A stretch of DNA of 64,000 bases from Neurospora tetrasperma FGSC 2508. Taxonomy: Eukaryota > Ascomycota > Sordariomycetes > Sordariales > Sordariaceae. The position numbers were made by a program, and so were the translations under genes. Positions 1-11,201 of the stretch are shown here, one piece after another. The stretch lies in NCBI RefSeq assembly GCF_000213175.1, contig NW_009799099.1, forward strand, positions 4,280,473 to 4,344,472, written 5' to 3'. Position 1 is the first letter of the stretch. Every line of letters begins with the position of its first letter. The notes beneath the pieces are model-generated. The model saw nothing but the letters and a program-made list of their open reading frames with translations, was not told the origin of the DNA and did no database searches.

Positions 1-2431
1 GACCTCCTCCTCGCCTGGGTCCCCGAGTCTCAACTTGGCGAAGCAGCCAACCTCTACGTGAAAGTCGACCTCTGCGACGGCGACTCGCCACCCAAGCAAT
101 CCTACCTCGTCCCTCCTCCGCCAACCGTCACTACGCACCGCGGCTCCGTCGGGCCCTATGCCTTTGCCATCCCCGTCAGCGCTATCTACAGCCTGCTGAT
201 CCGCCCACCGAGCGTGGGATGGTGGTGGGGCAGCATCATCATCAACAGCCGAGGCGGCGACAGTTTCCCGGCCCTTTTTTTCCATGACAGCGAGTGCCAG
301 AGTACCATTTTGCAGAAGAAGAAGCGGACGGCCGACACTTTTGACCCCTTCGGCGAAGCGGGTCAGATGTTCTGGGGCGGCGATGAAGTGCTCCGGTGGC
401 TGAGGCGGTACGTGCAGATTGAGCGGAGCGGGGCCGAGCCGAATATATACCTAGTCGAGCCGTCAAAGGAGGATAGTGTTGCATTTGGGGGGAAGCCTAC
501 AACAAATACGGCGGCACAGGCGGGATCTTCGCGTGGAGGGCCAGGTGGCGCCAATGCTAAGGACCAGGACGCCGGCATGGACCCGTTCGTCAAGCTGATC
601 AAGGAAGCGGGCTGGAATCTGATGGAGAAGTTCAGCAAGGTGACCACGTTTACCCGCCAAGCGGCCAACGATGTTTTGGACAACCCGCGCGTGCCGCCGC
701 AAATGAGAAGGCTGCTGAGGAACCCGGAGGTGCAGACGTTGCAGGACGAGTTCGACAGCGCGAGGATTTACCTGGCAAGGTGGGCGATGGGTATAGCGGA
801 GCAGAGCGATAGGGACAGGAATAGGCGGATATGGACGGCGCGGGATGTCATGGAGCTGGAGGATACGGATGTGGGCGAGTTTGAGCTAGTGGATGGGGCG
901 AATAGCTTGAGTCTGGAGGAGAGGAGGAGGGTTCTGACGCTAAAGGAGTGGAATGGCTTCTTTGACGAGGAGACGGGGAGGTTGAATATTACCGTTGACG
1001 AAGTGAAAGAAAGGATCTTCCATGGCGGCCTTGATCCTGAGGATGGGGTCAGGAAGGAGGCGTGGCTGTTCTTGCTTGGGGTGTATGATTGGTACAGCAC
1101 GGCAGACGAGCGCAAGGCACAAGCGGCATCGTTAAGAGACGCTTACATCAAGCTCAAGGGCGCCTGGTGGGAGCGGCAGGTTGATTTGGGTGGTGAGGGC
1201 GAAGAGGGTGAGTGGTGGAGAGAGCAGCGAAACAGGATCGGTAAGGCTTCCTTTCCAACACATCAGCGTTTATTGTCTTTTTTATATATATATCAGAGAT
1301 TCCTAACACAGTATTACTTACAGAGAAGGATGTTCATCGAACAGACCGAAACGTCCCAATTTTCGCCGGCGAAGACATCCCCCACCCCGACCCCGACTCC
1401 CCCTTTGCCTCCACAGGAACCAACGTCCACATGGAGCAGCTGAAGGACATGCTTCTGACCTACAATGAGTACAACAAAGGTCTGGGCTACGTCCAAGGCA
1501 TGTCCGACCTGCTCGCCCCCATCTACGCCGTCCTGCAAGATGATGCCCTCGCCTTCTGGGCGTTCCAGCACTTCATGGACCGGATGGAGCGCAACTTCCT
1601 TCGCGACCAGTCCGGCATGCGGGCACAGCTCCTGGCGCTGGACAATCTGGTCCGTTTCATGGATCCAAAACTGTACGCCCACCTTGAGTCGGCTGACAGC
1701 ACGAATTTCTTTTTCTTCTTCCGCATGCTGCTGGTGTGGTACAAGCGCGAGTTCGAGTGGGCAGATGTTTTGCGCCTGTGGGAGGCGTTGTGGACGGATT
1801 ACCTGAGCAGCGGGTTCCACTTGTTCATTGCGCTGGCGATTCTGGAGAGACATCGCGATGTGATCATGACGCATTTGAAACACTTTGATGAGGTGTTGAA
1901 GTATGGTAAGTTTGAACATCTCCCCTATCTCCCTCCTCGTCATTATCATCACTAGCCAAACTATGTACTGTATGCTAATCATGATGCCCCACACACATAG
2001 TGAACGAACTGTCCACCACAATAGACCTAGAATCCACCCTCATCCGCGCCGAAGCCCTCTTCCAGCGCTTCCGCCGCCTAGTTGAAGCCATCGACAGGAA
2101 AGATCACTTTCCCGGCCCCAGAAGGCCGTTATCAACAGCCTCGTCCTCATCGGTATCAGCCGTTCTGGCAGATGCGGAGGGTTCAAAATCATCCAGTCCT
2201 CCGTTGCCGCCTCGGCCTCAATCAGGGCCTAGGACAGCGTCTTCCCCGTCAGTAGCTACGACCAAGGATAACAAGGGCAAGACTACGGCTACGGCTACGG
2301 CGGAAGAAGACAAAGGGATAGTAGAAAAGATCATCACGCCGGCGCTGAGGAAGCTGTTGAGTCGGGAGGTGGAGATCATACGGGCTCCGGCGAGGGAGGG
2401 GGCTGGATATCCGACTAGGGAGCGTGCGTAA
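1..2431 (+). CDS. gyp7: Gyp7-type TBC-domain Rab GTPase-activating protein (5' end outside window)
   Basis: A GAP that switches off Rab/Ypt GTPases on vacuolar and endosomal membranes (family knowledge). The frame is open from base 1, so the start codon lies upstream. Exons are 1-1240, 1324-1905 and 2001-2431. Intron 1 (1241-1323) starts GTAAGG and ends TTACAG. Intron 2 (1906-2000) starts GTAAGT and ends CATAG. The N-terminal part (PYAFAIPVSAIYSLLIRPPS, then WGSIIINSRGGDSF) matches the Gyp7 N-terminal domain. The TBC domain begins near base 1020 (GLDPEDGVRKEAWLFLLGVY). The arginine finger IEKDVHRTDR is created exactly across intron 1 and the glutamine finger is YVQGMSDLL, so both catalytic residues are present. 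The C-terminal tail after intron 2 is low-complexity and proline/serine-rich. The gene converges on the Sfk1-like gene, with 540 bp between the stops. Confidence 0.93.
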
Positions 2432-2971
2432 ATTTGGGTTCGGGAAAGATGATGAGGAGGTATGGACATATACCTGGAACGATGAGATGACCGTGATAGC
2501 ATTATCTGTGTGTTTTTGGGAAGTTGGCTGGGATAGGTATTGTGATTGAACATGGCTAGGAAGGATAGGGTAGGGCATCATTAATGGGTTATAGCCATTT
2601 TAACAATGGAATACACGGACTTGCTGTGGCCTGAACTGTATACTGGCTTTTGCTTTCAGCTTTATGGTGTAACTCGTAACGTCTGTATTACTGCAATAAT
2701 AATGGAACAAAAGTATACAAAAAGAAGTGAAGATCTAGAACCAAAAGTTGCCAATCCCTTAACGCCTCATAAGTCATTGAGGGTTGCCGTCATCGAACCG
2801 CCTCAAGACGGGACGGATTCCCGCTCCTTGCTTGCTCATCGTGATATCGAAACCATGTGGTATCCCAGCACTCTCCAGCATTACTCAATATCCTCCTTTA
2901 TCTCCTTTGATCGCCATTTCTTGTTCTTCCTCAAAAGAAATACAGTCATCGCATCATCCTAGCCTTTTGTC
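2432..2971. other. Convergent intergenic region, gyp7 to sfk1-like
   Basis: 540 bp between two facing stop codons. It should hold both 3' UTRs. An AATAA-containing stretch lies near 2690-2705. No coding sequence is convincing here; the short open frames overlap each other on both strands. Confidence 0.6.
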
Positions 2972-3998
2972 CTAAAAATCATTAGGGAGCGCCATCCCCC
3001 TCAACCCGCTCTGCTGATTCGGCGCCGTCCCTGGCCTGCTACCACTGTACCCGTTACCGCTGTAGTAGCTGTTCCTTTGGCCATGACCATGAGCAGCCGC
3101 ATATCCCTCTCCCATCAACGTCCTATCACTCCCCGCAATCCCCTGCTCCTCCCTACTGTGTTCCATATGCTCGTTCATGCCCTTGTTTCCCCTGTACCCA
3201 CCGGTCCCCTTTGTCCTGACCGCGGGATACAAGTCGATCCAGAAGGAAAAGATGTAGAAAGAAAAGATGAAAGCGATGGTCCACTCCAACACCGCGGCCG
3301 GGTTATAGTGCTGAGTGTAACTACAACTGGCAAACGCGACGGCCAGGATGATCTCGACAACGACAAACGCAAGCTTGACCCAGAACGAGATGCGCAAAAC
3401 GCGGTGCTCGCGATACCGCATGCCCAGGCGCTGGTACTCCCAGCAGATGAAGATGGCACTGATGACGTACCCGGCAATGAACAGCAGCAAGAAAATATCG
3501 TGCAGCCGGGGGTATCGCGCCGTGTCAAAGATGCTCAACAGGATCAGGCCGCAGGTGCCGATGATGGCAAACACAATGGTGATGCCCGAAAGGACCTTTT
3601 CCGTCACGGTGGTGTTGGGCACCAAGCGGCCCTTGTGGCGGAGCCAGCGGTCGGCGCCGAAAGAGAGGTCCAGGAAGACGGTGGTCACGGAACAGCCGGC
3701 TATGAAGAGGGGCTTCAAGGTGGAGGCGCCAACGTCGGAGATGTAGGCTATGGTTTGCCGCGATTCCATGGAGGAATAATGACGCCGGTGTTCGTCGGTG
3801 CACCAGTAGATGAGCAGGCCGAGGAGGGTGCCGAGCCAGACTACGCCGGAGATTATTGGAAAAATCTGGAAAAGGGGCATTGTGTTAGCTTAGCTTGGGG
3901 GAAGGGGAATGAGAATGGGAAGAAGGAAAGGATGGATGGATGAATGAATGGGGGGAAAGGTGAAGGTTTACCCAATATGATAGTATCCCTCGCAACAT
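2972..3998 (-). CDS. Sfk1/Frag1/DRAM-family multi-pass membrane protein
   Basis: The predicted 306-aa protein has about six transmembrane helices and fits the Frag1/DRAM/Sfk1 family. In yeast, Sfk1 acts at the plasma membrane with the Stt4 PI4-kinase and in lipid asymmetry (family knowledge). The body carries the family block MESRQTIAYISDVGAS and later WEYQRLGMRYREHRVLR and CSYTQHYNPAAVLEW. I place the start at 3998, not at the in-frame ATG at 3880. A 27-nt first exon (3972-3998, MLRGILSYW) joins through an intron at 3866-3971 (GTAAAC to TTCCAG) to IFPIISGVVWLGTLL, restoring the family's N-terminal SYW-IFP motif. The ATG at 3880 lies inside this intron. The tail is hydrophilic and Gly/Ser/Asn-rich. 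The gene is divergent from the CDK7-like gene. The exact role of this copy is unknown. Confidence 0.85.
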
Positions 3999-5457
3999 TT
4001 TAACAGGGTTTGTTATTCTGTCTGATGTCTAGGTGGTTGGTGTAGTGTACAAGCAGAATATGATGTAACACGGGTTCTGTGCGCCCACAGCTTCGCTAGT
4101 AAACTAGATGCACGAGCAGAGATGCAGGAACAAGGAACGAGCGTGTAGGAGTTTGGACGAAGCACGTCCCGTCGTTATGAAGTATATGGTCGTAAGAGAC
4201 CAAAAATTGTGGTCGTAGTAAAGAATACCCAAGGGTTGAGATGCTGACAACGGAAGCTTAAAGAATGTTGGAAGCTCGGTCGTCTCGGCTGCCACAATCG
4301 ACTGTTTGGGTGCTAGGTAGATATGTACCACGCTTTGTTGATTGCGTGTCCAGGAGGGTCGAGTGGAAGTTGACAACAAACTACAAGAAGTTCCGGGTTG
4401 ACACAAGGAAAAGAAAAGTCAAAAGGGGAGTAAGTAGGACGAGACGAGATGGACTGCGCACAAGGGGGGACCTTAAAGGGTTATCCTGGAGTTATGTTCT
4501 GGAGTCTATGGTAATCTAGACACGCTATGATGCTTACTCTCGTGGATTACTTCCTTGTCTCTGCCATGGCATGGGTTTCGTTTTCATCATTGTCCTTTTT
4601 TTCTTCTCTAATCCTAGCCCAACCTACGGATGATCTCCGGCTTGTACCCAGCGCGCGCGGACTAATGTCGACGCTCGTCCACGAGGAGGAAGAAGCCTTC
4701 ACACTGCCACTTTGGTTGGGTGAGCAGTGACGTCAGGGTCCAGGCGCCTGCTCATCCCTGTGGAGCACTGAGACTTCGGGGTTTAGCGTGTCTCTTGTTG
4801 GTCTATCCTTACGGCTACAGGGGTCTTTGCTTGTTAGTGCTTACCTAAACGAGTTTGACGGTGTGACGGTGTCATCGGCGGGCTGGGCAGGGCATCGCAC
4901 GGCACCGCGGCAGAGGTTCCCTTGATGGTGATATGCATATATATCATGATAAGATATCCATGTTGATATGTGAAGAAACACTACGGATGTTTTGATACCT
5001 TCTACCCTCAAAGAAAGATGTCTTTTTGTATATGTCGGGATGAGTGAGAAACAAATATGGAAATCGCTGTCTCAAAACACCAGCGGGCACCAGTGGACCC
5101 ACAAGACACACGGGGATCCTCCGGCACTGCTTGACAGGGCCCTTCCACCGAAATCCATCCATCACAGCGCATCCATCTGCCAGGAAAGCTCAATCCCACT
5201 CTCTCTTCCCTTATCCTCCGTCCTTATCTTAACTCCGTCTATGCAAGGCTGCCTCTACGAAGCTGCCCAACACCATCAACAACAATAACAAAACAACCAC
5301 TGAACAGCCACCGGTCGTTGATCTGCCGTTGACGCCCGACCTTCTCCTCCCATCGAGCCCGTCTTTTCCCCGCGATCTCTGGACTAAGCAATCGACTGTT
5401 TTGGCATCACCTTACACCGTCCGCCCGAGGGTTGAAGCACCCGAGAGAACCAGCAAC
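3999..5457. promoter_or_regulatory. Divergent promoter region, sfk1-like / kin28
   Basis: 1.46 kb between two divergent starts. The part next to kin28 (about 5250-5457) is C/A-rich with CAACAACAATAACA, typical of a fungal 5' UTR. Short open frames such as 4265-4519 and 4992-5288 have no coherent protein signal. I see no RNA gene. Confidence 0.5.
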
Positions 5458-6755
5458 ATGGCGAACTCCCCTCTTGTTGCGCGTCCGACCGATGCGCTCC
5501 AGCCACCGAAATCCCTTCCGCCATCCAGCGGCGGCACTCCAAGCGGGGGACTTCCACGGTCGGCTCGGGGCCAGCAGATCGCCGCCTTAGCCCGCCCGAC
5601 TATGGATCTGATGGAACAGATGAACGAAGACGAGAAGAACAAATACATTAAGGGTGCGTTGTACTCGGTCATACCAACTCTTCCAGTGGGAGTTTATCGA
5701 ACTAACACCTATTATCGTGCGCAACAGGTAAGAAACTCGGTGAAGGTACCTACGCCAACGTCTACCTCGGCCATTCCCGTCTTGACTCCTCAACACAAGT
5801 CGCCATCAAAAAGATCAAAGTCCAAAAAGAATACCAAGATGGCATCGCGCCCGACGCCATCCGCGAAATGAAGTACCTGCAAAAGCTTCGGGGCCATGCC
5901 AACATTATCATCTTACATTCCGTCTTCTCATCCAAGGACCAGAACCTCAACCTCGTCCTTGAATACCTTCCCCTCGGCGACCTAGAGATGCTCATCCGCG
6001 ACGTCGACCACGTCCGCTACGGCGCCGCCGACATCAAAGCCTGGATGGGCATGCTGACTCGCGCCATCTGGTGGTGTCACGACAATTACGTGCTGCACCG
6101 CGATATCAAGCCCAACAACTTGCTGATCGCCGCCGACGGCGAAGTCAAACTGGCGGATTTTGGTCTAGCACGGAGCTTTGCCGACCCCGGCGTGCGAATG
6201 ACGGCGAACGTGATCACCAGATGGTACCGTCCTCCCGAGCTACTGTTCGGCGCCCGCCACTATTCGGGCGCCGTGGACATTTGGTCGGTGGGTCTGGTGT
6301 TTGCCGAGCTCATTATTCGTGCCCCTTACCTGCCTGGTAACTCGGAGGTTGAACAGATCGCCTTGATCTGCAGGGAAATCGGCACGCCGACGGAGGAGAA
6401 CTGGCCTGGCGTTACGCAGCTGAAGGAGTACACGGTTCCCAGCGACGTGGTGCCCGTGGCAGGTAAGGACAAGTACATGGGTCGGTTTGGCGCGGTCGGG
6501 TCCGATGGCGTGGATCTGTTGACCAAGACGCTGGTTTTGGATCCAAGGAAGCGTATCACGGCGAGGGAGATGCTGGAGCATAGGTGGTGGAAGGCAGATC
6601 CTAAGCCGACGCCCAAGCATGACCTACCGAAGAAGACGGCAGGGGCCGAGGAGAAGTTGGCGGCGGATTTGAAGAGACGGAATGGTATGGTGGAGGATGA
6701 TGATGTGCGCGGCTCCAAGGTCGCTAGGAAGTTGGACTTTGGTGCCGCGAGGTGA
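5458..6755 (+). CDS. kin28: CDK7/Kin28 (Mcs6)-type CDK-activating kinase, TFIIH kinase subunit
   Basis: Serine/threonine kinase of TFIIH that phosphorylates the RNA polymerase II tail and, in many fungi, activates cell-cycle CDKs (family knowledge). Exons 5458-5653 and 5728-6755 give 407 aa. The 74-nt intron (GTGCGT to CAACAG) lies inside the glycine loop region, and splicing restores GKKLGEGTYANVYLG. Visible residues are the catalytic lysine in VAIKKIK (about K93), the cyclin-binding helix APDAIREMKYL (PSTAIRE equivalent), HRDIKPNN (D191), DFG (209-211) and the T-loop threonine in VRMTANVITRWYRPPELL (about T224). VLEYLPLGDLE is the family's hinge. The N-terminal 60 residues are a Pro/Ser-rich extension. 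The start is the first ATG in frame (context CAACATGG); the open frame further upstream lacks an ATG. The gene is convergent with rcy1. Confidence 0.95.
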
Positions 6756-7181
6756 GGAGGCTATGGGCGAGGGTTACAAGTATGACGACAAGCATTTCTG
6801 GAGAAGGCATTATATACTTATGAAACGGATACACTGGGTTGGAAAGGTCACATACAGTATGCATGCACGGCATTGACAATATAGAGCAAGAGAAAGGCGT
6901 TTGGGCGCACCACACATATCATCAGTCCATAGACATCAAATCGGTTTTGAATCACATCCACGGGAGAGTCTCCTGACATGTAGCTCGTAAAGCGGAAAAT
7001 GTGTATGTGGTGTTTTGTCATCGATGTATATAACCCTCATATCCTATTTTATGTACTAGAATTCTCATCATGCTCTTTAATTCAAAAAGAATAGACATGC
7101 TCGCTGTTCGTTAAATCTTCTTCTTCCACACTCGTTCCATCATCACCAAGGAACACCCTTCGATGGTCCCTCCCTATTACC
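6756..7181. other. Convergent intergenic region, kin28 to rcy1
   Basis: 426 bp between facing stops, AT-richer than the flanks, expected to hold both 3' UTRs. No gene is seen. Confidence 0.6.
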
Positions 7182-10100
7182 TCACATAACCAAACACTCC
7201 AACCCATACATAGCCCTCTCCACCTCCTTCCTCACATTATACCAATCCGCCCTTCGCTCCGCATACTCGTACACCTCCTCGGCTCGAAACACGCCACTAA
7301 ACCGCTCGTTATCCGCAATGATGGTCGCCATTTCTTTGGCATGATGCTTAGCATCAATCAGGTAAATCTGACTCAACTCCCGCAGCGCTTTGAAATACGC
7401 TAGCAGGTCTTGGTTTTTCAAGGTGCGGATGTACTCGTAGTAAAGATTCACGTCGGCAATGAGCTTGATGGCGCCCTCGGTCGAGATGCGCTGGCGCTTG
7501 AGGTGCTTGCATACGGCGGTAAAGAGACGCAGGCCGACTTCGCCGTTGAACACGTCTAGCATCGATTTATCGGTGGATCCCGTGAGCATGGAGGTGTGTG
7601 AGGCGACGAGGTCGCGGATGCGAAGGGCGGTGGCCGTGGGGCCAATGTCTTGCGGTCCGAGGGAGTTGGTGGTGCCACTGGAGCCGCCGGGGGTGGGTGG
7701 AGTACCCGGGAGGGAGGGGAGGGACCAGATGGAGGGTGTGCCGGATTTATATCGGGATTTTCGGTTGTTATTGCTACTGCTGTTGGTGGTGGTGCTGGTG
7801 GTGCCTTCGGTGGTGACGCTCATGCCGCTGATGCTGGCGGCGTCATTGAATGGGTCGGTGGTCATGGCGGGGTTGTAATCGGTTGGTTGCTGGGTGGTGG
7901 CGCAGACGTATTCGACTTCGTCCATGAGCACGTCGATGCCCTTGTTGAGACCGGCAGCGACGCTTTCGTCGAGCATCTGCTCGAATTTCTTCTTGGCCAG
8001 ACCAGCTGGGTCCAGGAAATCGTTGCGGTCCGCGATCTTGGGTGTGGTGAGCTGTTGCTCGTAGAAGACGTCGATCATCTGCGAGATCAGGTCTCCGACG
8101 TTGACGAGCTCGATGAAGGTCACCAGGGGTGCCACCCCGCCCTTGTCGTGGTGGGAGACCTCGCGCGGGTTGTATTGCGAAAGATGGGCGACTGCCTTGT
8201 CGAAACCGGGCTTGATGTGACGGCTGCCGAGAATGCGGAGCAAAGCGACGAATATGGCCTCGCATTGCTCGCGAGCTTCGCCGCCGGCTTGTCCACCCAG
8301 CTGTATGAAGACAGCGGCACGGCCGAGACTGGATTTGGCCGTATGGACGAGACTGAGGGCAACCTCGATGCTGAAGAGGGACTTGATTCCCTCTAGCCTG
8401 GACGTCATTAGCGCAGCCTTTGCTGCTAGTTCATCCGTGGGGGCTTTGTCCGGCAAGGGACTTCCTGTACGATCGACAGTTACTGGCGCCGCCAGACTAG
8501 GAGAGACTGGATGAGACTGCTCAGGGTTTTCCGGCGCTTGTAGCTCGCCGCCATTCGCTGCTGCTGTCGTGGCTGTCGTAGGGGTTGTGGCAGGCTTTGA
8601 AGCAAACGGCGAACCTAACGGCAAACTTGGCAGAGCAGACACGGGCATCATGACCACTTTTTTGAACGACGTCAAGAAGTCCTTCTTATCCGCCTGCCTG
8701 TTGGTGAAGCTGCCCATGTAGAACGATTCCGCAGTAGCATCCTGCTCCGACAACTTCTTCTCCCACTCTCCCACCTCCGCCTCCGCCTGCTGGGTAAAGT
8801 AATCCAACTCATCCGCCAGATAAAGATCTAAATGCTGCTCAAACACTTTGAGCGCATATTCCTTTGCCAGCTCCTCCTGCTCCTTCGGGTTTTCCTCCTT
8901 CTTCGGCGCATTTACCGTCCTAAAGAACTGCAACGTTTGCTCAAACAGACCAGAAACGGCCTTCACATACGCCGCCAGGCTCCTCTCATGCGTCTCGTCA
9001 AACAACGGCGTCACGTAATCCGTCAAGATATCATCCCTGATTTTCCCCATCAATAACCAAAACACCTCGGCCGGTTTCGGAAACACTCGCTGGATAATAT
9101 CCGCCTGCTCATTGACCTTGGCCGTCAACACCTCAAAGAACCGCCTTGACGGCTCCAGCGTAACATCGTCCGCCAGCGCCTGATTCACGCAATCCATTGG
9201 GTTCGCCAATACCTCCTTATCCGTGAAAATGGGATGTTTATGGATGAACAGCTCCACCGCCGCCGTCCCGCCGTTCAGCAGATCCAATACGTGCGCATAC
9301 TTGTGCATCCTCCCATCGACGTCCCAGAACTCGTAACCTGTCTCGAACTCGTGTAGCACCGCGCTCTCGAAGATGCCCGCCATAGTCGCCAGCTTCTCCT
9401 CGCGCTGCCGCCAGCCAGCGGCCCAGTCGGACTTGGCAAACGTCCGCAGGTTGGCCAACATCTGTGCTTGCCGCTCCGGATCCCGAAACACGCGAAAGAC
9501 GACCGGGTCGGTGTGCGATTTCGCTTTGGCCAGGTCGAAGTAGAACGGTGCTAGCGCGCCGTAGATCTTGCCATACTCTTGTCGGGCGTGGCCGCGGATG
9601 GAACGGGCGTTTTTGATCACGTTCAACAACGCTTCGGGGTCCGAAAAGGGGTCTTTTTGCGGCGCTGTCGGTAGCAGTCCCCCTTGTCCTCCGCCCACTT
9701 TCATCGTCTCAAACCCATCCTGCAACCCCTCCATCTCCTCCATCGCCCTTCTCTGCGCCGCCGCCTGAATCGCCTCCTCCCTTTTTTTCTGCTCTTCCGC
9801 GATCCTCTTCCTCCTCAGCTCCTCCTCGCCTACATCGAACAGGGTCGTCGTTATCACCGGCGGCGGCGTTGGGTACTGTTGTTGCAATCCAGGAAACAGT
9901 TCCAGTGATTGTCCAGGAAACGGCTGTCCTCTCCCTATTGGCATTGATCCTCCTGTTGCGCCCGTTGCTGCAGCAGCGGCAGCGAGTCGTTCCCGCTCCG
10001 CCCTTTCGGCGGCTTCGCGCCGTCGCTTCATTACTTCCTCGAACCGCCGCCGCGCTTCCGCTTCGTCCCACACCCCCATAGAGCGCAGGCGGGCAACCCA

Positions 10101-10438
10101 GCGGGTGTCGTCGTAGACCATCTCGCGCATGCGGCGAGAGGTGCGGGCGAAGCGGAGGAGGTCGGAGACGGGGAGGTAATCGAGGATTGTGACGAGGATT
10201 TCTACGAGTATCGACGTATTTGTTAGCTGGTGTTGGAAAAAAGAGTGCTTTGGGGGTAGCAGAGGATAATAGGTGGCATACCGGCTGGTAATACTGGCTT
10301 GGTATCAATCATTGTGGTCGCTCGGAGGGCGTTCAAGATGCTGCCGTTCTTGCTGTGGCCGCCTCCTGCCATCATCGCTGACGAAGATGCGGACTTTGGT
10401 CCGGCACCCGCCATGGAGGCCCTTTTGAAGTTGGACAT
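7182..10438 (-). CDS. rcy1: Recyclin-1: F-box protein with Sec10-like tethering domain
   Basis: Endocytic-recycling F-box protein, the homologue of yeast Rcy1 and S. pombe Pof6 (family knowledge). Exons 10282-10438 and 7182-10201 give 1,058 aa; the 80-nt intron starts GTATGC and ends CTCGTAG. The F-box (about residues 51-98) is built across the splice: PAEILVTILDYLPVSDLLRF, then ARTSRRMREMVYDDTRWVA. A charged, Ala/Arg/Glu-rich coiled-coil-like stretch follows (RRRFEEVMKRRREAAERAER), then a long helical region matching the exocyst Sec10-like domain (for example ADIIQRVFPKPAEVFWLLM). The protein ends Cys-Leu-Val-Met, a CAAX box like that of yeast Rcy1, so prenylation and membrane anchoring are likely. 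A Ser/Thr/Asn-rich insert lies near residues 810-860. The start is ATG 10438 in a good context. Confidence 0.93.
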
Positions 10439-11201
10439 GGTGTTGTGTTGGTGTCTCGGTCCGTGAATATCGTTGTCGTATTGTAGTAGCTAGCTAACTA
10501 TAGTCCGATGTTGGTATTGCTATTGCTGATGTTCAAGGCGGTGATGTCGTGATCGGATGGTGTAGGTAGTAGAGGTAGTTCAAGGCGGGACGTATCGTAG
10601 ATTCATGCTGCTGCCGGGCAGAAAGATATTGGAAAAATCGTTGCCCTCGTTGTAGGCCCCCGCCGTCGTGAGATGCAATACTACCGATACGAGGATTCGT
10701 GATCAGTCGATTGGGCAGCATTGAATAGCATGCCAGCTCCGTAGTTGTACGTAGACAGAAAGGCGGAATGGAAAGCAGCAGTCCAGGGCAGGTTGGATAC
10801 GACAAAAGGTCCATGTTGATGCCCGGACCTGGGCTTCCACTTATCACGTAACTGTAACTTCAGAGTCAGGGGTTGCCTCGCGGGGCTCCGGAGCAAAGAG
10901 CTACATTGGGCCAAATATAGCACCCTTTTACAGCAGAGTAAGGGTCCCGGGTTAGGGTTGAATGTAGCAAAGATCAAACTGCGCCACCCCCTGACTACAT
11001 ACGCACAAGCCTTAACAAGACAATAGCTAGGTGGTTGAATCCAAACAAAGAACAACCGACAGTGGCACGTAGTTAAGCGGTCATATTCATCGTTACAATG
11101 ATTTTTCTTAAAGTCATGTCAGACCTTGTCATCGCCCCTATTTACAACTCCGGTATGTCGTTTCTAGCGATGTAGCTTGATTAGACGACAGCTCAATCTC
11201 A
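10439..11201. promoter_or_regulatory. rcy1 upstream region and glucosidase I 3' UTR
   Basis: 763 bp between tandem minus-strand genes. Overlapping short open frames on the minus strand (10533-11055) lack any recognisable protein pattern and are best read as 5' leader of rcy1 and 3' UTR of the glucosidase gene. Confidence 0.5.

Noticed and set aside
7650-8396. 248-codon plus-strand frame over rcy1
   Set aside because: Antisense shadow of a gene with strong domain evidence; Gly/Val/Asp-rich as expected from GC-rich coding DNA read backwards.
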